A stretch of 64,000 nucleotides of DNA, taken from NCBI GenBank assembly GCA_963820965.1, contig CAWGCC010000031.1, forward strand, positions 1 to 64,000, written 5' to 3'. The first letter of the stretch is position 1. Every line of letters begins with the position of its first letter. Shown one piece after another: positions 43,879 to 53,235 of this stretch. Under the pieces are notes generated by a model, which was given only the letters and a program-made list of their open reading frames with translations, ran no database searches and was not told the DNA's origin. The position numbers were made by a program, and so were the translations under genes. The DNA comes from DATEDA01 sp963820965 (GTDB lineage: Bacteria; Pseudomonadota; Gammaproteobacteria; Burkholderiales; SG8-39).

Positions 43879-46638
43879 TCAGGCCGGAGCCCGCTCGAGC
43901 GCTCGCTCCAGGCTCTGCTTGTCGCGCAGGCTATTCTGCCAGCGATCCCCCGTCCGCTCCAAGCGCGCCGGTGCGTTTGTCAGCAGAAAATCAAGGGGAT
44001 GGGCCTTTGCGAGCTCGTCCCAGGACAGGGGCATCGAGACCGGCGCCCCGGGGACCCCCCGGGGGGAGTAGGCGACGTTCAGGGTCTTGCCGCGGACGTT
44101 CATGTTGTAGTCGATGAAGATCTTCCCGGTCCGCTTGTTCACGCTCCACTCCATCGTGATGTCTTTCGGGTGCTTACGCAGGAGGTGCCGCCCGACCATC
44201 TCGCACACCTGCCGCGCCGCATCAAAGTCCAGGGTCCGCTCGATCGGCACGAAGACATGGAGCCCGGTCTTGCCGGAAGTCTTCACCACCGACTCGAGCC
44301 CCATGCTCTGCAACAGCTCGCGGAGCCAGAAAGCGACCTCCTTGCCCTTCGCGAACGCCCTGGTGTTGAGCTCGGGCTCGGCCCCTTTGGGCTCCTTGCC
44401 CGAGTAGATGTAGGGATCGATGTCGAACACGAGGTAGTCGGGGTGGTTCAGGACCGAGCGCTCCATGGCCTCGAGCGAGCTGGAGAAATCGGTGCCCGCG
44501 CGCCGCGAATCCGGGCCGGGCCGGGAGCGGGAGTGCCAGACGTGAAACTCGAGCGTCCCGGCCTGCGCGAGCCACAGCAGCGTCGCGAGATCGTTGCAGA
44601 GCAGGTACTCGTGCTTCTCGTCCTTGCTCTCCGAGAAGACCGTCACCGTCTGCACGAAATCGGGCCGGGCCTCGCTCCAGTGCTTCTGGAAGAACCGCTG
44701 GCCGTCGATTCCCTCCGGCATGCGAATCATCGTCAGCGGCCGGTCGGCGAGGTGGGGGAGCATGAAGCGCGACACGCGCGCGAAATAGCGCAGGAGATCG
44801 CGCTTGGTGAGCGCGGGCTGATCGAGGGCGCGATCCGCGGGCCAGTACACGCGGTCGAGATTCGTGAGCTTGATGCGCGCCGCGCCCACGGCGAGCTGCA
44901 GCGTCGTCCGCCTGTCGTCGAGCTGCTGGAGGACCTGATCGACCTCGGTGTCGCCGGCAGGCGGCCGCGGCGCTGCCGCGCGCCGGCTGCCGCCGCGCTT
45001 GACCGACTTTGCATCGACGTCGCCGCGCAGCCGCAGAAAGACCGGCGCACGCAGCATCCCGGCTTCCGTCCAGTCGGCGAACTTGACCTCGGCGACGAGC
45101 TCGGGCGCGAGCCAGGTCGCCGGACCGTTCAACGGCGGCTGCTCGGTGAAGGGGCGTTTCGCCGTCTTCAGCGGCTCACAGCGCCGCTTGATCTCGGCGA
45201 GCGTCGCCTCGTCGAAGCCGGAGCCGACGTGGCTCACGTACCGGAGCCTGTCCTTCGCCTCCCAGACGCCGAGAAGCAGCGCGCCCAGCGGCCCGCGCGC
45301 GCCCTTGCCCTTCGTGTAGCCGCCGACGACGAATTCCGCCGTCTCCGTCGACTTGATCTTCAGCCAGTGGCCCGAGCGCTTCCCCGGCAGGTAGGGGCTG
45401 TCGCGCCGCTTTGCCATGACGCCCTCGAAGCCGCTCGCGAGCGAGGCGTTGTACAGCGCTTCCCCGTCGTCGTCGGCGTGGACGAGCTGCACGCGTGCGG
45501 ACGGCAGGAGGCACTGAGCGAGGTAGCGGCGGCGCGCCTCGTAGCGCGCCGGGCGCAGGTTGACGCCGGCGAAGTGGAGGAGATCGAAGCAGACGTAGGC
45601 CGTCGGCGTCGCCTGCTCCGCCGCCGCGATCTCGCGCGGGGTCTTCAGCTGCGCCCGGTCCTGCAGCGCACCGAACGACGGCCGGCCGTCCGGTCCGAAC
45701 GCGACGATCTCGCCGTCGAGCACCATCGTGCCGACGAGCTGCCGGCCGAGCTCGGCGGCGATGTCGGGAAAGATGCCGCTGTAGTCGAGCCCGCGCCGCG
45801 ACCGGAGCACGACCCGGTCGCGATCGATGAAAGCGAGCACCCGGTAGCCGTCGAGCTTGGGCTCGTACCTCCAGTCCGGTTGGGTCAACGGCGCATCGCG
45901 GCTCTCGGCGAGCATCGGCGCGAGCTTGGCCGGCAGCGCTTCCGGCGGTCCGGTCGGCGCGAGCTCGGCCGCGGCGATGCGCTCGCGCGGCGGCCGGCGC
46001 TTGAGCTCGCCGACGGTCATCCCCGAGAGGACGGATTCCCCGCGCGCCATGATGTCCCCGGTGTCGACGAAGCGGTCCTTGTGCTTGATCAGGAGCCACT
46101 GCTTCCCGTCCGAGGTCCGCACCAGCGCGAACGAGCCCTTGAGCTTTACGCCGCGGAGGAAGATGCCGAGCTTGCCCTTCGCGAGGCCCGCGAGGACGCG
46201 GCGCTCGGCCTCCGCGCGATCGTGGAAGAAGTACTCCTCGCCCTCGTCGGGCGAATAGGCGCCGCAGTCCCAGACGATCACCTCGCCGGCGCCGTACTGC
46301 TTCTCCGGAATCACGCCCTCGAAGGACGCGTAGTCGAAGGGATGGTCCTCGGTCGGGACGGCGAGCCGCTTGTCGGCGGGGTTCAGCGACGGCCCCTTCG
46401 GGACCGCCCAGGACTTGAGCACTCCTTCGGCCTCGAGCCGGAAGTCGAAGTGCAGCTTTCGCGCAGCGTGCTGCTGCACGACGAATAGGAGCGGTCCCGA
46501 GCGCTCCGGAGCGGCCGCCGGCGCGGGTTCGGGCGTGGCCTCGAATGCGCGCTTCGCGGAGTACGCCCCGAGCGCGCGGGGAAGCGTGCGCGCCTTCTTC
46601 GGCGGCGTCTTGCGGCGCCGGGGCTCGCTGCTCGTCAT
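43879..46638 (-). CDS. ligD: LigD: 3'-phosphoesterase, ATP-dependent DNA ligase and polymerase
   Basis: This is a 919-residue multifunctional end-joining enzyme with domain order phosphoesterase-ligase-polymerase. The phosphoesterase domain (about 45-200) has QQHAARKLHFDFRLE and WDCGAYSP. The ligase domain has the adenylated Lys K261 in EPKLDGYR, DGEIVAFGPDG and EGVMAKRRDSPYLPG. The C-terminal archaeo-eukaryotic-primase-like polymerase (about 590-880) has YLVFDIDPY and GKTGLHVFVPIER. The order is that of Pseudomonas LigD. ATG 46638 overlaps the DUF72 gene stop (ATGA). Confidence 0.96.
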   Translation of the reverse strand: MTSSEPRRRKTPPKKARTLPRALGAYSAKRAFEATPEPAPAAAPERSGPLLFVVQQHAARKLHFDFRLEAEGVLKSWAVPKGPSLNPADKRLAVPTEDHPFDYASFEGVIPEKQYGAGEVIVWDCGAYSPDEGEEYFFHDRAEAERRVLAGLAKGKLGIFLRGVKLKGSFALVRTSDGKQWLLIKHKDRFVDTGDIMARGESVLSGMTVGELKRRPPRERIAAAELAPTGPPEALPAKLAPMLAESRDAPLTQPDWRYEPKLDGYRVLAFIDRDRVVLRSRRGLDYSGIFPDIAAELGRQLVGTMVLDGEIVAFGPDGRPSFGALQDRAQLKTPREIAAAEQATPTAYVCFDLLHFAGVNLRPARYEARRRYLAQCLLPSARVQLVHADDDGEALYNASLASGFEGVMAKRRDSPYLPGKRSGHWLKIKSTETAEFVVGGYTKGKGARGPLGALLLGVWEAKDRLRYVSHVGSGFDEATLAEIKRRCEPLKTAKRPFTEQPPLNGPATWLAPELVAEVKFADWTEAGMLRAPVFLRLRGDVDAKSVKRGGSRRAAAPRPPAGDTEVDQVLQQLDDRRTTLQLAVGAARIKLTNLDRVYWPADRALDQPALTKRDLLRYFARVSRFMLPHLADRPLTMIRMPEGIDGQRFFQKHWSEARPDFVQTVTVFSESKDEKHEYLLCNDLATLLWLAQAGTLEFHVWHSRSRPGPDSRRAGTDFSSSLEAMERSVLNHPDYLVFDIDPYIYSGKEPKGAEPELNTRAFAKGKEVAFWLRELLQSMGLESVVKTSGKTGLHVFVPIERTLDFDAARQVCEMVGRHLLRKHPKDITMEWSVNKRTGKIFIDYNMNVRGKTLNVAYSPRGVPGAPVSMPLSWDELAKAHPLDFLLTNAPARLERTGDRWQNSLRDKQSLERALERAPA

Positions 46639-47363
46639 CGCGACGCCGTACCCGATTCCCGGGCCGCTTCCCAGAGCTCGACGAAGCGCAGCGCGAACTT
46701 CGGGCCCAGTCCCTCGTCTTCGTGCTTGAAGTAGACGTACGCCCGCTCCCACGGTTGCGCAGCGACCCGCTCCGCCCACGCTCGCAGGTCCCCGTCGCTG
46801 TACGCCGCCCGGCGCAGCCGCAGGTATCCGGACTTCGCAGTGGCAACCAGCGGCGGCGTCTCTCCCTCGTCCGTATCGGCGGCGCACAGCATCGCGTCAT
46901 GGGTACGCAGCGTCTCGTACACGGGCTCTTCCTGCCACGACGGATGACGAAACTCGAACGCGATCTGCCGGCCAGGCGGAATCGCGCCGAGGAAAGCGTC
47001 GAGCAGCGCGAGGTCCTTTCTCATCGACGGCGGCAGCTGGAAGAGGATCGGCCCGAGCTTCGTCCCGAGCACCGCCGCGCGGCGGAGCAGCTCGGCGACG
47101 ACGGGTTCCGACTCCTTGAGGCGCTTGTCGTGAGTGATCCGCCGCGGCGCCTTGAGCGTGAAGGCGAAGTGACCGGGCACCTCGTCCGCCCACCGCGAGA
47201 GCATCCCCTCGCCCGGCATGCGATAGAAGGTGTTGTTGATCTCGACCGTCGGCAGCCGCTCCGCGTAGTAGCGGAGCCACCCGTCGGCCGCAAGCTTCTC
47301 GGGATAGAAGGTCCCTTTCCACTCCTTGTACGAGTAGCCGCTCGTGCCGGCCAGCATCTCCAT
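46635..47363 (-). CDS. DUF72 family protein
   Basis: This is a 242-residue TIM-barrel-like DUF72 protein: MLAGTSGYSYKEWKGTFYP at the start, TVEINNTFYRMP, and FALTLKAPRRITH-type segment (FAFTLKAPRRITHDKRL) with the C-terminal AYVYFKHEDEG. The function is unknown. The gene often neighbours DNA repair genes, and here it is translationally coupled to ligD by a four-base overlap. I chose ATG 47363 because the conserved domain begins there. Confidence 0.88.
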   Translation of the reverse strand: MEMLAGTSGYSYKEWKGTFYPEKLAADGWLRYYAERLPTVEINNTFYRMPGEGMLSRWADEVPGHFAFTLKAPRRITHDKRLKESEPVVAELLRRAAVLGTKLGPILFQLPPSMRKDLALLDAFLGAIPPGRQIAFEFRHPSWQEEPVYETLRTHDAMLCAADTDEGETPPLVATAKSGYLRLRRAAYSDGDLRAWAERVAAQPWERAYVYFKHEDEGLGPKFALRFVELWEAARESGTASR

Positions 47364-47627
47364 TCGCCTCGCCCCGCCGCCTGCCATGCGCGCCGGCGAA
47401 TTTACTACGCGTCGGGTGTCCTCGCCGCGCGGCCTACCGGAGCGGGGCTCGCGCGGCGAGATGCTCAGAGGGCTGCGGGTCAATGCGCGAGGCGATGGTG
47501 GACCTGCTCCGCGCGCCGGCTGGATGACCTGAGCACTGAGTCGAGGCGGTTCCGGTCCGGTGAACGGCCCGCGGGACGTGCTGCAGGAGTCGTGGTTCTC
47601 CTCAGGCCGGGTCGTGCACTTACCGCC

Positions 47628-48266
47628 TTATCGTCCCGTCACGCGGTAACAGAGAACGGACACGATACGGGTCTGGCCGGCGGCAATGGGGAGAACGGCG
47701 TGCGGCACGATGCCTCCCAGGAGAACGATCGTTTCCCCGACGCCGAGGCGTAGCTTGCGTCCGCCGCGCGCAGGATCTGCGCGAATCGTCGACAGCGGCT
47801 CTGACCACCGCGTACAGAAAAGACACAGCATCCCGCCGCTGGAGGCCGGCGGCGAGTCGTCGTAGAGGCAGCTGATCACCGCCAGATCGCACGTGACGAT
47901 ATCGCGATGGATGCCCAGAAAGTCGCCGGGCCGTGCATAGTACGAAAACGTCCCGCCGTTGCCTGTGGGCATCACCTGGACGCCGGTAGCTTCGCCGACG
48001 AACTCGATCGTTCGCGGCGATTGGTACCAACCCGACTGCAAGTGCCCGCCGGGGACGGTGAGAAACCTCCGCGCAGGGTTCCCTCCCCGAAGCTCCTCGG
48101 CGTCGGAGCTCACCGCCGAGCTCTCGATCGCATTCGGGAGGTGGCGCAGCGCTTCATCGAGCAATCGATCGAGGTCGCATCTGGCGAACAAGCCAGGGTA
48201 AACGCGGAATCCCCCATTCCTGAAGAGTGGCGAGTCGCGAACGGAGGCTGCGATCTCGAGCTTCAT
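47628..48266 (-). CDS. 2OG-Fe(II) oxygenase-like protein in a radical-SAM/protease operon
   Basis: This 212-residue protein has a jelly-roll oxygenase pattern: H120-R-D122 (GIHRDIVTCDLAV), a distal H189 (GGIVPHAVLPI) and R200 (GQTRIVSV), the spacing expected for iron and 2-oxoglutarate ligands. It may hydroxylate a peptide or protein side chain. Its start touches the stop of the 134-residue prodomain-like gene, so it is the last gene of the operon 52435 to 47628. Family assignment rests on motifs only. Confidence 0.65.
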   Translation of the reverse strand: MKLEIAASVRDSPLFRNGGFRVYPGLFARCDLDRLLDEALRHLPNAIESSAVSSDAEELRGGNPARRFLTVPGGHLQSGWYQSPRTIEFVGEATGVQVMPTGNGGTFSYYARPGDFLGIHRDIVTCDLAVISCLYDDSPPASSGGMLCLFCTRWSEPLSTIRADPARGGRKLRLGVGETIVLLGGIVPHAVLPIAAGQTRIVSVLCYRVTGR

Positions 48267-48670
48267 CAGAACTTGGTGGGACCGAAATCGGGCGGCTCGA
48301 CGAACGTGATTGCCTCGAGCATCCCGGCAAGATCCTCGGGCAGCGCGTCGAGCGGCAGCTCTACGCCTTGTTTTCTCCCGCGACCTGCTACCCGTATTCC
48401 CCCGCGCCGCCCGAAGGCGACGCGGGCCTTGAATACGCGCTCGAACACCTCCGCCGGCGCGGTGATCGAAAAGCTGTTCCCCGCCGGGTTGCCCACATCG
48501 AACCCCGCCGACTTGAACCAGGCGGCAACGCGCTCGAAAGCCTGGCGAGACGGTTCATACTCCGAGACGTTTGCGGCCGTGATCCGCGTGCTGCTCGTGA
48601 GGCGCCTGCCGCTCGCGGCGCGAAGAACCGCCTGCGCAGATGCGATGCGATCCGCCTTGCCTGACTTCAT
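48266..48670 (-). CDS. Stand-alone protease-prodomain-like protein, possible modification substrate
   Basis: This is a 134-residue protein without a signal peptide. The central part (FERVAAWFKSAGFDVGNPAG, SFSITAPAEVFERVFKARV) resembles prodomains of S8/S53 peptidases. It matches in pattern the N-terminal region of the protease encoded upstream in the operon (ARALTDAGFQVLQISPLTIN, KRTFERAFRT). A C-terminal stretch PPDFGPTKF follows. It overlaps the radical SAM gene stop by four bases. It could be a leader/precursor modified by the radical SAM and oxygenase enzymes, or a protease inhibitor or chaperone. I do not know a characterised homologue. Confidence 0.6.
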   Translation of the reverse strand: MKSGKADRIASAQAVLRAASGRRLTSSTRITAANVSEYEPSRQAFERVAAWFKSAGFDVGNPAGNSFSITAPAEVFERVFKARVAFGRRGGIRVAGRGRKQGVELPLDALPEDLAGMLEAITFVEPPDFGPTKF

Positions 48671-50601
48671 CGCCAGGACTCCGCGGGCAACGCGGTCAAC
48701 ATGATGGGCTGTCGTGCGGGAGCCGTAGTCTGCGAGCGGCGTTGCTCCAGCTCGCGGCGCAGCGGTTCGGTTGCAATCGCCAGGTTCACGTAGTGATCGT
48801 TGGCCCGCGCCATCAGCTTGCGCGACACCGCGGCGTCGAGGAAACTGCGAACGTGCTTCTCCTGGGTCGGCCGATCAGGGAAACTCTCTCGCAGGTAACG
48901 CGTAACGGCGGCCACGCTGTGGGCTTCATCGCAGTATTCGTAGGCCGCTTGCTCCCGATCATGGAGCGTGAGCGCGGTCGCGGTGGCGCCCGCGCGGGTA
49001 TCGGCCAGCGCCAGGCCGCCGTCCGGCCGACGCATGGCGGTGAGTGTGCCGAGCTCAGGCGCCCTCTTCCACTGCTCCGCGTATCGAACCACTTCGTCGG
49101 CAAATCCTCTGGGATCGATGCCCGGCGCGTAGTCGAAGTCGAAATAGTATGCGATTCGACGCAGGCTCGACTCTTCGAAGGGATAGAGATGCTGATACGT
49201 CGAAAGCGGGCGGACGTTGACCAGCCCGAACGACGTCTGCGCTTCATGGTACGGGCTGAAACGGTCCAGCCGCAAGGGTCCGCAGGCCGTCGGCGGATTC
49301 AGGTGGCGAATGAGCGGCAGCAGGCGCAGTGTTTCCGCGTAATCCTCCAGCGTCTCGCCCGGGAAGCCGTAGAGCAGGTTCCACTCGACGGTGATCTCGT
49401 ACTCCTTGCACCACTTGAGGAGCTGGATGTTGCGCAGCCCAGTGGTGCCCTTGCGCATCAGGCTCAGGACATGGTCGTTCAGACTCTCGATGCCCGGTTG
49501 AATGCGGTGGACGCCCGCGTCCTTCAGCAGCCGTAAATGCCTGCGCGTCAGGTTGGCCTTGACCTCGTAGAAGATCTGGGCCCCGAGCCCGGCGCGCGCC
49601 AGTTCGGGGAGCAGCTCGGTGAAATACTTCATGTCGAGAATGTTGTCGACCGCTTCGACCATCTCGACCCGCCACCGCTCGACCAGGTAGCGGAGCTCGT
49701 CCAGAGCCCGGCGCTGACTCTTGCTGCGGAAGGCCATGGCGCCGCCGTTCAAGCCGCAGAACGTGCAATGCGACTTGGCTCCCCACCAGCAGCCGCGCGA
49801 GGTCTCGAAGAGCAACGTCGGAACCACAGAGGCCCCGATCGAGCTTTCGCCCAGGTCACGGAAGTAGTCGCCGTAGTCCGGAATCGGAAGAGCGTCCAGC
49901 GACGGGATCGCCTCGCCAGGCCCCGTGGAGACGGACGCTCCGCGATCCCGATAGACGATGCCGGGAATCCGCGGGCCTTGGACGCTTAGCTGGCTGCCCT
50001 GGCAGAGGCGTTCGACGAGCGCGGGAAAGCTCATCTCGGCCTCGCCGCCGCAGACATAGTCGACGAACGGGAACTTCCGGTGGAGCTCGACGCCCATGTC
50101 GGCTTCCCAATTGGCGCCACCGAAGACCGTCTGAATCCGGGGGAACTCGTCCTTCAGCCGGCGCGCCAACGCGAGCGAAGCGATGTTCTGCTCGAAGGTG
50201 GAGGTGAAACCCAGGATTTGGTACTGCGCCCAAGGAACGGCGGCCAGCACGTAATCAAGGAAGTGCTGCGTCATGGACCGGATGCGGAGCACGCGGTCAA
50301 TGGCAGCGTCGGGCAGCCGCCACGTGCGCCGCAGGATCTCGTCAACGTAGCGGGACTCGGCGTCGGGACGGGGCCCGTAGAGACAGCGCGTAAACGACCA
50401 GTCCCCGGCAAAAGCGGTATACGGCAACTCGGTGGAGATCCACCGGTAGTCTTCGAGCCCGATGAGATCGGCGAAGACGAAAGCGAGATAGCGAATCTCG
50501 CAGCGGACGCCGCGCTCTGCGAGCCGCGCCTTGAGCAAGCTGAGGCCCAGCGCTTGCCGCTCGAGGGCACCGTACGGCATGCTCACCAGAAGAACGCTCA
50601 T
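48667..50601 (-). CDS. B12-binding radical SAM enzyme, RiPP-maturation C-methyltransferase type
   Basis: This is a 644-residue enzyme. The N-terminal B12-binding-like domain (about 1-200) includes ILGFTSTFEQNIASLALARR and FGGANWEADMG. The radical SAM core has C271-x7-C279-x2-C282 in SRGCWWGAKSHCTFCGLNGG, the unusual spacing and CWWG motif of the RiPP maturation radical SAM protein 1 family. KANLTRRHLRLLKDAGVHRI, QPGIESLN and EWNLLYGFPGET complete the barrel. Such enzymes methylate unactivated carbons or otherwise modify peptides. No short precursor peptide is evident next to it; the 134-residue protein is the candidate. Confidence 0.82.
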   Translation of the reverse strand: MSVLLVSMPYGALERQALGLSLLKARLAERGVRCEIRYLAFVFADLIGLEDYRWISTELPYTAFAGDWSFTRCLYGPRPDAESRYVDEILRRTWRLPDAAIDRVLRIRSMTQHFLDYVLAAVPWAQYQILGFTSTFEQNIASLALARRLKDEFPRIQTVFGGANWEADMGVELHRKFPFVDYVCGGEAEMSFPALVERLCQGSQLSVQGPRIPGIVYRDRGASVSTGPGEAIPSLDALPIPDYGDYFRDLGESSIGASVVPTLLFETSRGCWWGAKSHCTFCGLNGGAMAFRSKSQRRALDELRYLVERWRVEMVEAVDNILDMKYFTELLPELARAGLGAQIFYEVKANLTRRHLRLLKDAGVHRIQPGIESLNDHVLSLMRKGTTGLRNIQLLKWCKEYEITVEWNLLYGFPGETLEDYAETLRLLPLIRHLNPPTACGPLRLDRFSPYHEAQTSFGLVNVRPLSTYQHLYPFEESSLRRIAYYFDFDYAPGIDPRGFADEVVRYAEQWKRAPELGTLTAMRRPDGGLALADTRAGATATALTLHDREQAAYEYCDEAHSVAAVTRYLRESFPDRPTQEKHVRSFLDAAVSRKLMARANDHYVNLAIATEPLRRELEQRRSQTTAPARQPIMLTALPAESWR

Positions 50602-50707
50602 CGCAGTGCGGCGCCGGATCGCGAAACCGGCCGATCTCGCAGTCCGTCAGTCCGGCCTCGGCGCTGACTGAACGGGCTGGTCGATCGACGATCTCAACGC
50701 GTGCGAC

Positions 50708-52435
50708 TCAGACGTCAACGTCCGATTTGATCACGAGCTCCTGCAAGGCCTCGACGTCCTCAGCCGTGAGTTTCGATGCTGCCTGGAGTTCGGGCGCGGC
50801 ACCCTCGTCTGCCATCGTCACCGTCTTCAACGGCGGCGGGTTGACCACCGGCGCCACGATGGGCTGAGGGGGTCTCGGCGGCAGCGGCCCGATTGTGACC
50901 GGCGCGGGTCTGATCGGTTGCGGCCCGACGATGGGACCGGTAATGACCGGCAGGCACTTCACCTTGGCCAGCAACACGGACTTATGGGCATCCACGAGCC
51001 CCGTACCCGTCGCCAGATCGGGACCCGGTACCGCCGCGTGTCCGCCGGTGTCGACGTTGCAGTTGCCCGCCGAGACATCTTTGGCACCCTTGACGAGCAC
51101 TTCCCGCACCTGCGCAGGGGTGAGCTTGTCGCAGGCCTCCTTGATGAGCGCAGCCGCGCCGGCGAGTTGCGGTGCCGCGGCGGACGTGCCGCTGAATGCG
51201 GCCCAGCCGTCGTTGCTGGCGGTCTCGTCGCCGTTCGGATGCGTTCCGCCCGCGTTGCCCACGTCGATGCCGTCACCGGGCTCGAGCGGCAGCATGATGT
51301 AGATGGCTTTGGGCTTCTGGCCAACCAGCCCGCAGAGATCCGGGACCTTACGGCCCGGATAGATGTTGCTGGCGAAGCCGCTGGCGTAGTTCGATGCCCG
51401 GAGGCTTTCGTCCACGTCCATGAAGACGCCGCCGGCGGAGATCACGTCTGGATGCTGACCGGGAAAGCCCCACTGCCCGTTTCCGGCCGCGAAGACGACG
51501 ACGATGCCGGCAGCGACGGCTGCAGCGAGGGCCGCGGCAAGCGCTTGATCCGCGGCGCTGAGAGGCGGGTGCTCCTTGCTGCTGCCCCAACTGCAGGTGA
51601 TGATGTGCGGGTTCAGCCCGACCGCGGCGTTGAAGCCGCCAATCGTGTTGACGAAGCTGATCTTCACCGGCAGAAGCTCGACGTCGGGGGCGACCGAAAA
51701 GATGTTGGCCGATTCGCCGGTTCCGTGTCCGGACTCGTCCGCCAGCGGATTCGCCGTCGCGGGTCCCAGCACGACCGGCGCAACGCGGTAACCGCGGGCG
51801 GCGAAGAACGGATGCTTGAAGTGGCCGGTGTCGCACATCGCGACCTTCACGTTCTTCCCGGTGATCCCCGAGCGGTGCGCCTTGTCGGCGTTGCAGCCGA
51901 GCGAAACCCCGGCAGGCACGTCCAGATGCCAGTACTTCTTGAGCGGCGGGAACATCGAGGCCGCCATGAAGTAGCGCGGCTCCTCGAGCGCCACGCCTTC
52001 GAGCAAGTCGGCGAACGGCGTGTTGCGGGTTGCGATGAGGCCCGGAATGGGCGTGTCCGGGCATTCGAGGAAAGTGGCCGTCGTCTTGACGTTGCCTCCC
52101 TTGATGACGGGTCGCTCCTCCGCCACGATCGACGTCCGGAACGCCCTCTCGAACGTTCGCTTGCTGCCCGCGAAGTTGATCGTCAGCGGGGATATTTGCA
52201 GGACCTGGAACCCCGCGTCCGTCAGCGCTCGCGCCGAACGTTGCGAAAGGTCCTCGTCCGAAACAAAGCTGGCGACCGTCTGCGAGGTAATCTGCTGCTG
52301 TGCCTCGAAGAGCGACACGCCACCCACGGAGACCGGCGATGCCTGTGCATAGATGACTTCGGGGATCGCGCCGGGCTTCGACCTCTTCGCAGCTCTCGCA
52401 CGCGTCTTCGGGGAGCTTGCTCGCTTAGCTGCCAT
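50708..52435 (-). CDS. Subtilisin-like (S8) protease with prodomain and proline-rich tail
   Basis: This is a 575-residue serine protease. Residues about 30-155 are a propeptide-like domain. The catalytic triad is D202 (VAMCDTGH), H237 (DESGHGTGES) and S417 (FSGTSAAAP), with N318 in FAAGNGQWG. The C-terminal 80 residues are a proline-rich linker (PQPIRPAPVTIGPLPPRPP) and an acidic tail ending DVDV. No signal peptide is seen: the N-terminus is MAAKRASSPKTRARAAKRSK, so export, if any, is unconventional. AAGGAGGAGG precedes the ATG. It heads the operon with the radical SAM, prodomain-like and oxygenase genes. Confidence 0.82.
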   Translation of the reverse strand: MAAKRASSPKTRARAAKRSKPGAIPEVIYAQASPVSVGGVSLFEAQQQITSQTVASFVSDEDLSQRSARALTDAGFQVLQISPLTINFAGSKRTFERAFRTSIVAEERPVIKGGNVKTTATFLECPDTPIPGLIATRNTPFADLLEGVALEEPRYFMAASMFPPLKKYWHLDVPAGVSLGCNADKAHRSGITGKNVKVAMCDTGHFKHPFFAARGYRVAPVVLGPATANPLADESGHGTGESANIFSVAPDVELLPVKISFVNTIGGFNAAVGLNPHIITCSWGSSKEHPPLSAADQALAAALAAAVAAGIVVVFAAGNGQWGFPGQHPDVISAGGVFMDVDESLRASNYASGFASNIYPGRKVPDLCGLVGQKPKAIYIMLPLEPGDGIDVGNAGGTHPNGDETASNDGWAAFSGTSAAAPQLAGAAALIKEACDKLTPAQVREVLVKGAKDVSAGNCNVDTGGHAAVPGPDLATGTGLVDAHKSVLLAKVKCLPVITGPIVGPQPIRPAPVTIGPLPPRPPQPIVAPVVNPPPLKTVTMADEGAAPELQAASKLTAEDVEALQELVIKSDVDV

Positions 52436-53235
52436 GAATACCTCCTCCTTCGACTGCGACCAACCTAGGTCACGTGGATTCGCATCGCCGCTGCTCGCGG
52501 TTGAATCACGCTTGCCGAATCCATACTCCGAACCGCCTTCTTCCAACACTCCGTGCCCGGTCACACGTCAAACGATTCAAATCGTCGCGCCCGAGCGCCG
52601 TTCCGAAGATTTCTCTTTTCGGCCTCGCAAACGAAATCGTATTGAGTCGCAGAGAGCAATTCAATCGCCCAAACGGGCTAAGCTACTTGCCGGTCGAGCA
52701 GTTGAGCCGACGCTGGCCTGAGAACGGGCGGGCGTATGGCTTCGAATCGGTTCTGCTGCAAGTACGCTGGCCGCGTACCGATTTCAACCGAGTGAGAACT
52801 TTCCGAACCACCACCGCCGCGCCCAAGCCGTGCGAAGGTTCAGGAGTTCGCGTCGATCGGTCGTCTGGCAGACGAACCGGCACTTTCGAATCCGATGCGC
52901 AAGACTCGATGCCAGCGATTGGCACCGCTGCGGTCTTGACGGACTTGGCCGGCGATCTTGCTCGACGATGGCTTGTGAGGTACCGGAAGCGGCTCATCCG
53001 CTCGCGAGCGCTGCGGCCGTGGTTCTTCATCACCCCGAAGCGAACACCGCGTTGCGCCACACGAGAACGACTTCGATCACTGCGCTGTACAGCCGCTGGA
53101 GCGTCGCCCGGCAGGAACAACGCTCCGCGACGCCCGAACATCAAGCGCCGCATCCTGGCAAACGCCGCGGATACTCGCGGCCTTACTTGCCGGGATCGTC
53201 CGGGGAGCCAGGACGTTTCTGACCAGCCAGTTGCG
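52436..53235. other. 800-base intergenic region upstream of the protease operon
   Basis: No convincing gene on either strand. The long open frames here have poor codon pattern and no recognisable motif. The segment nearest 52436 contains the protease ribosome site and presumably its promoter. I could not identify a clear -35/-10 or -24/-12 element. It is less GC-rich than the flanks between about 52500 and 52700. Confidence 0.4.

Noticed and set aside
43684..46488. A 934-codon open frame on the plus strand
   Set aside because: It is antisense to ligD and ku, has no recognisable motif and is Arg/Leu/Glu biased, a shadow of GC-rich coding DNA.
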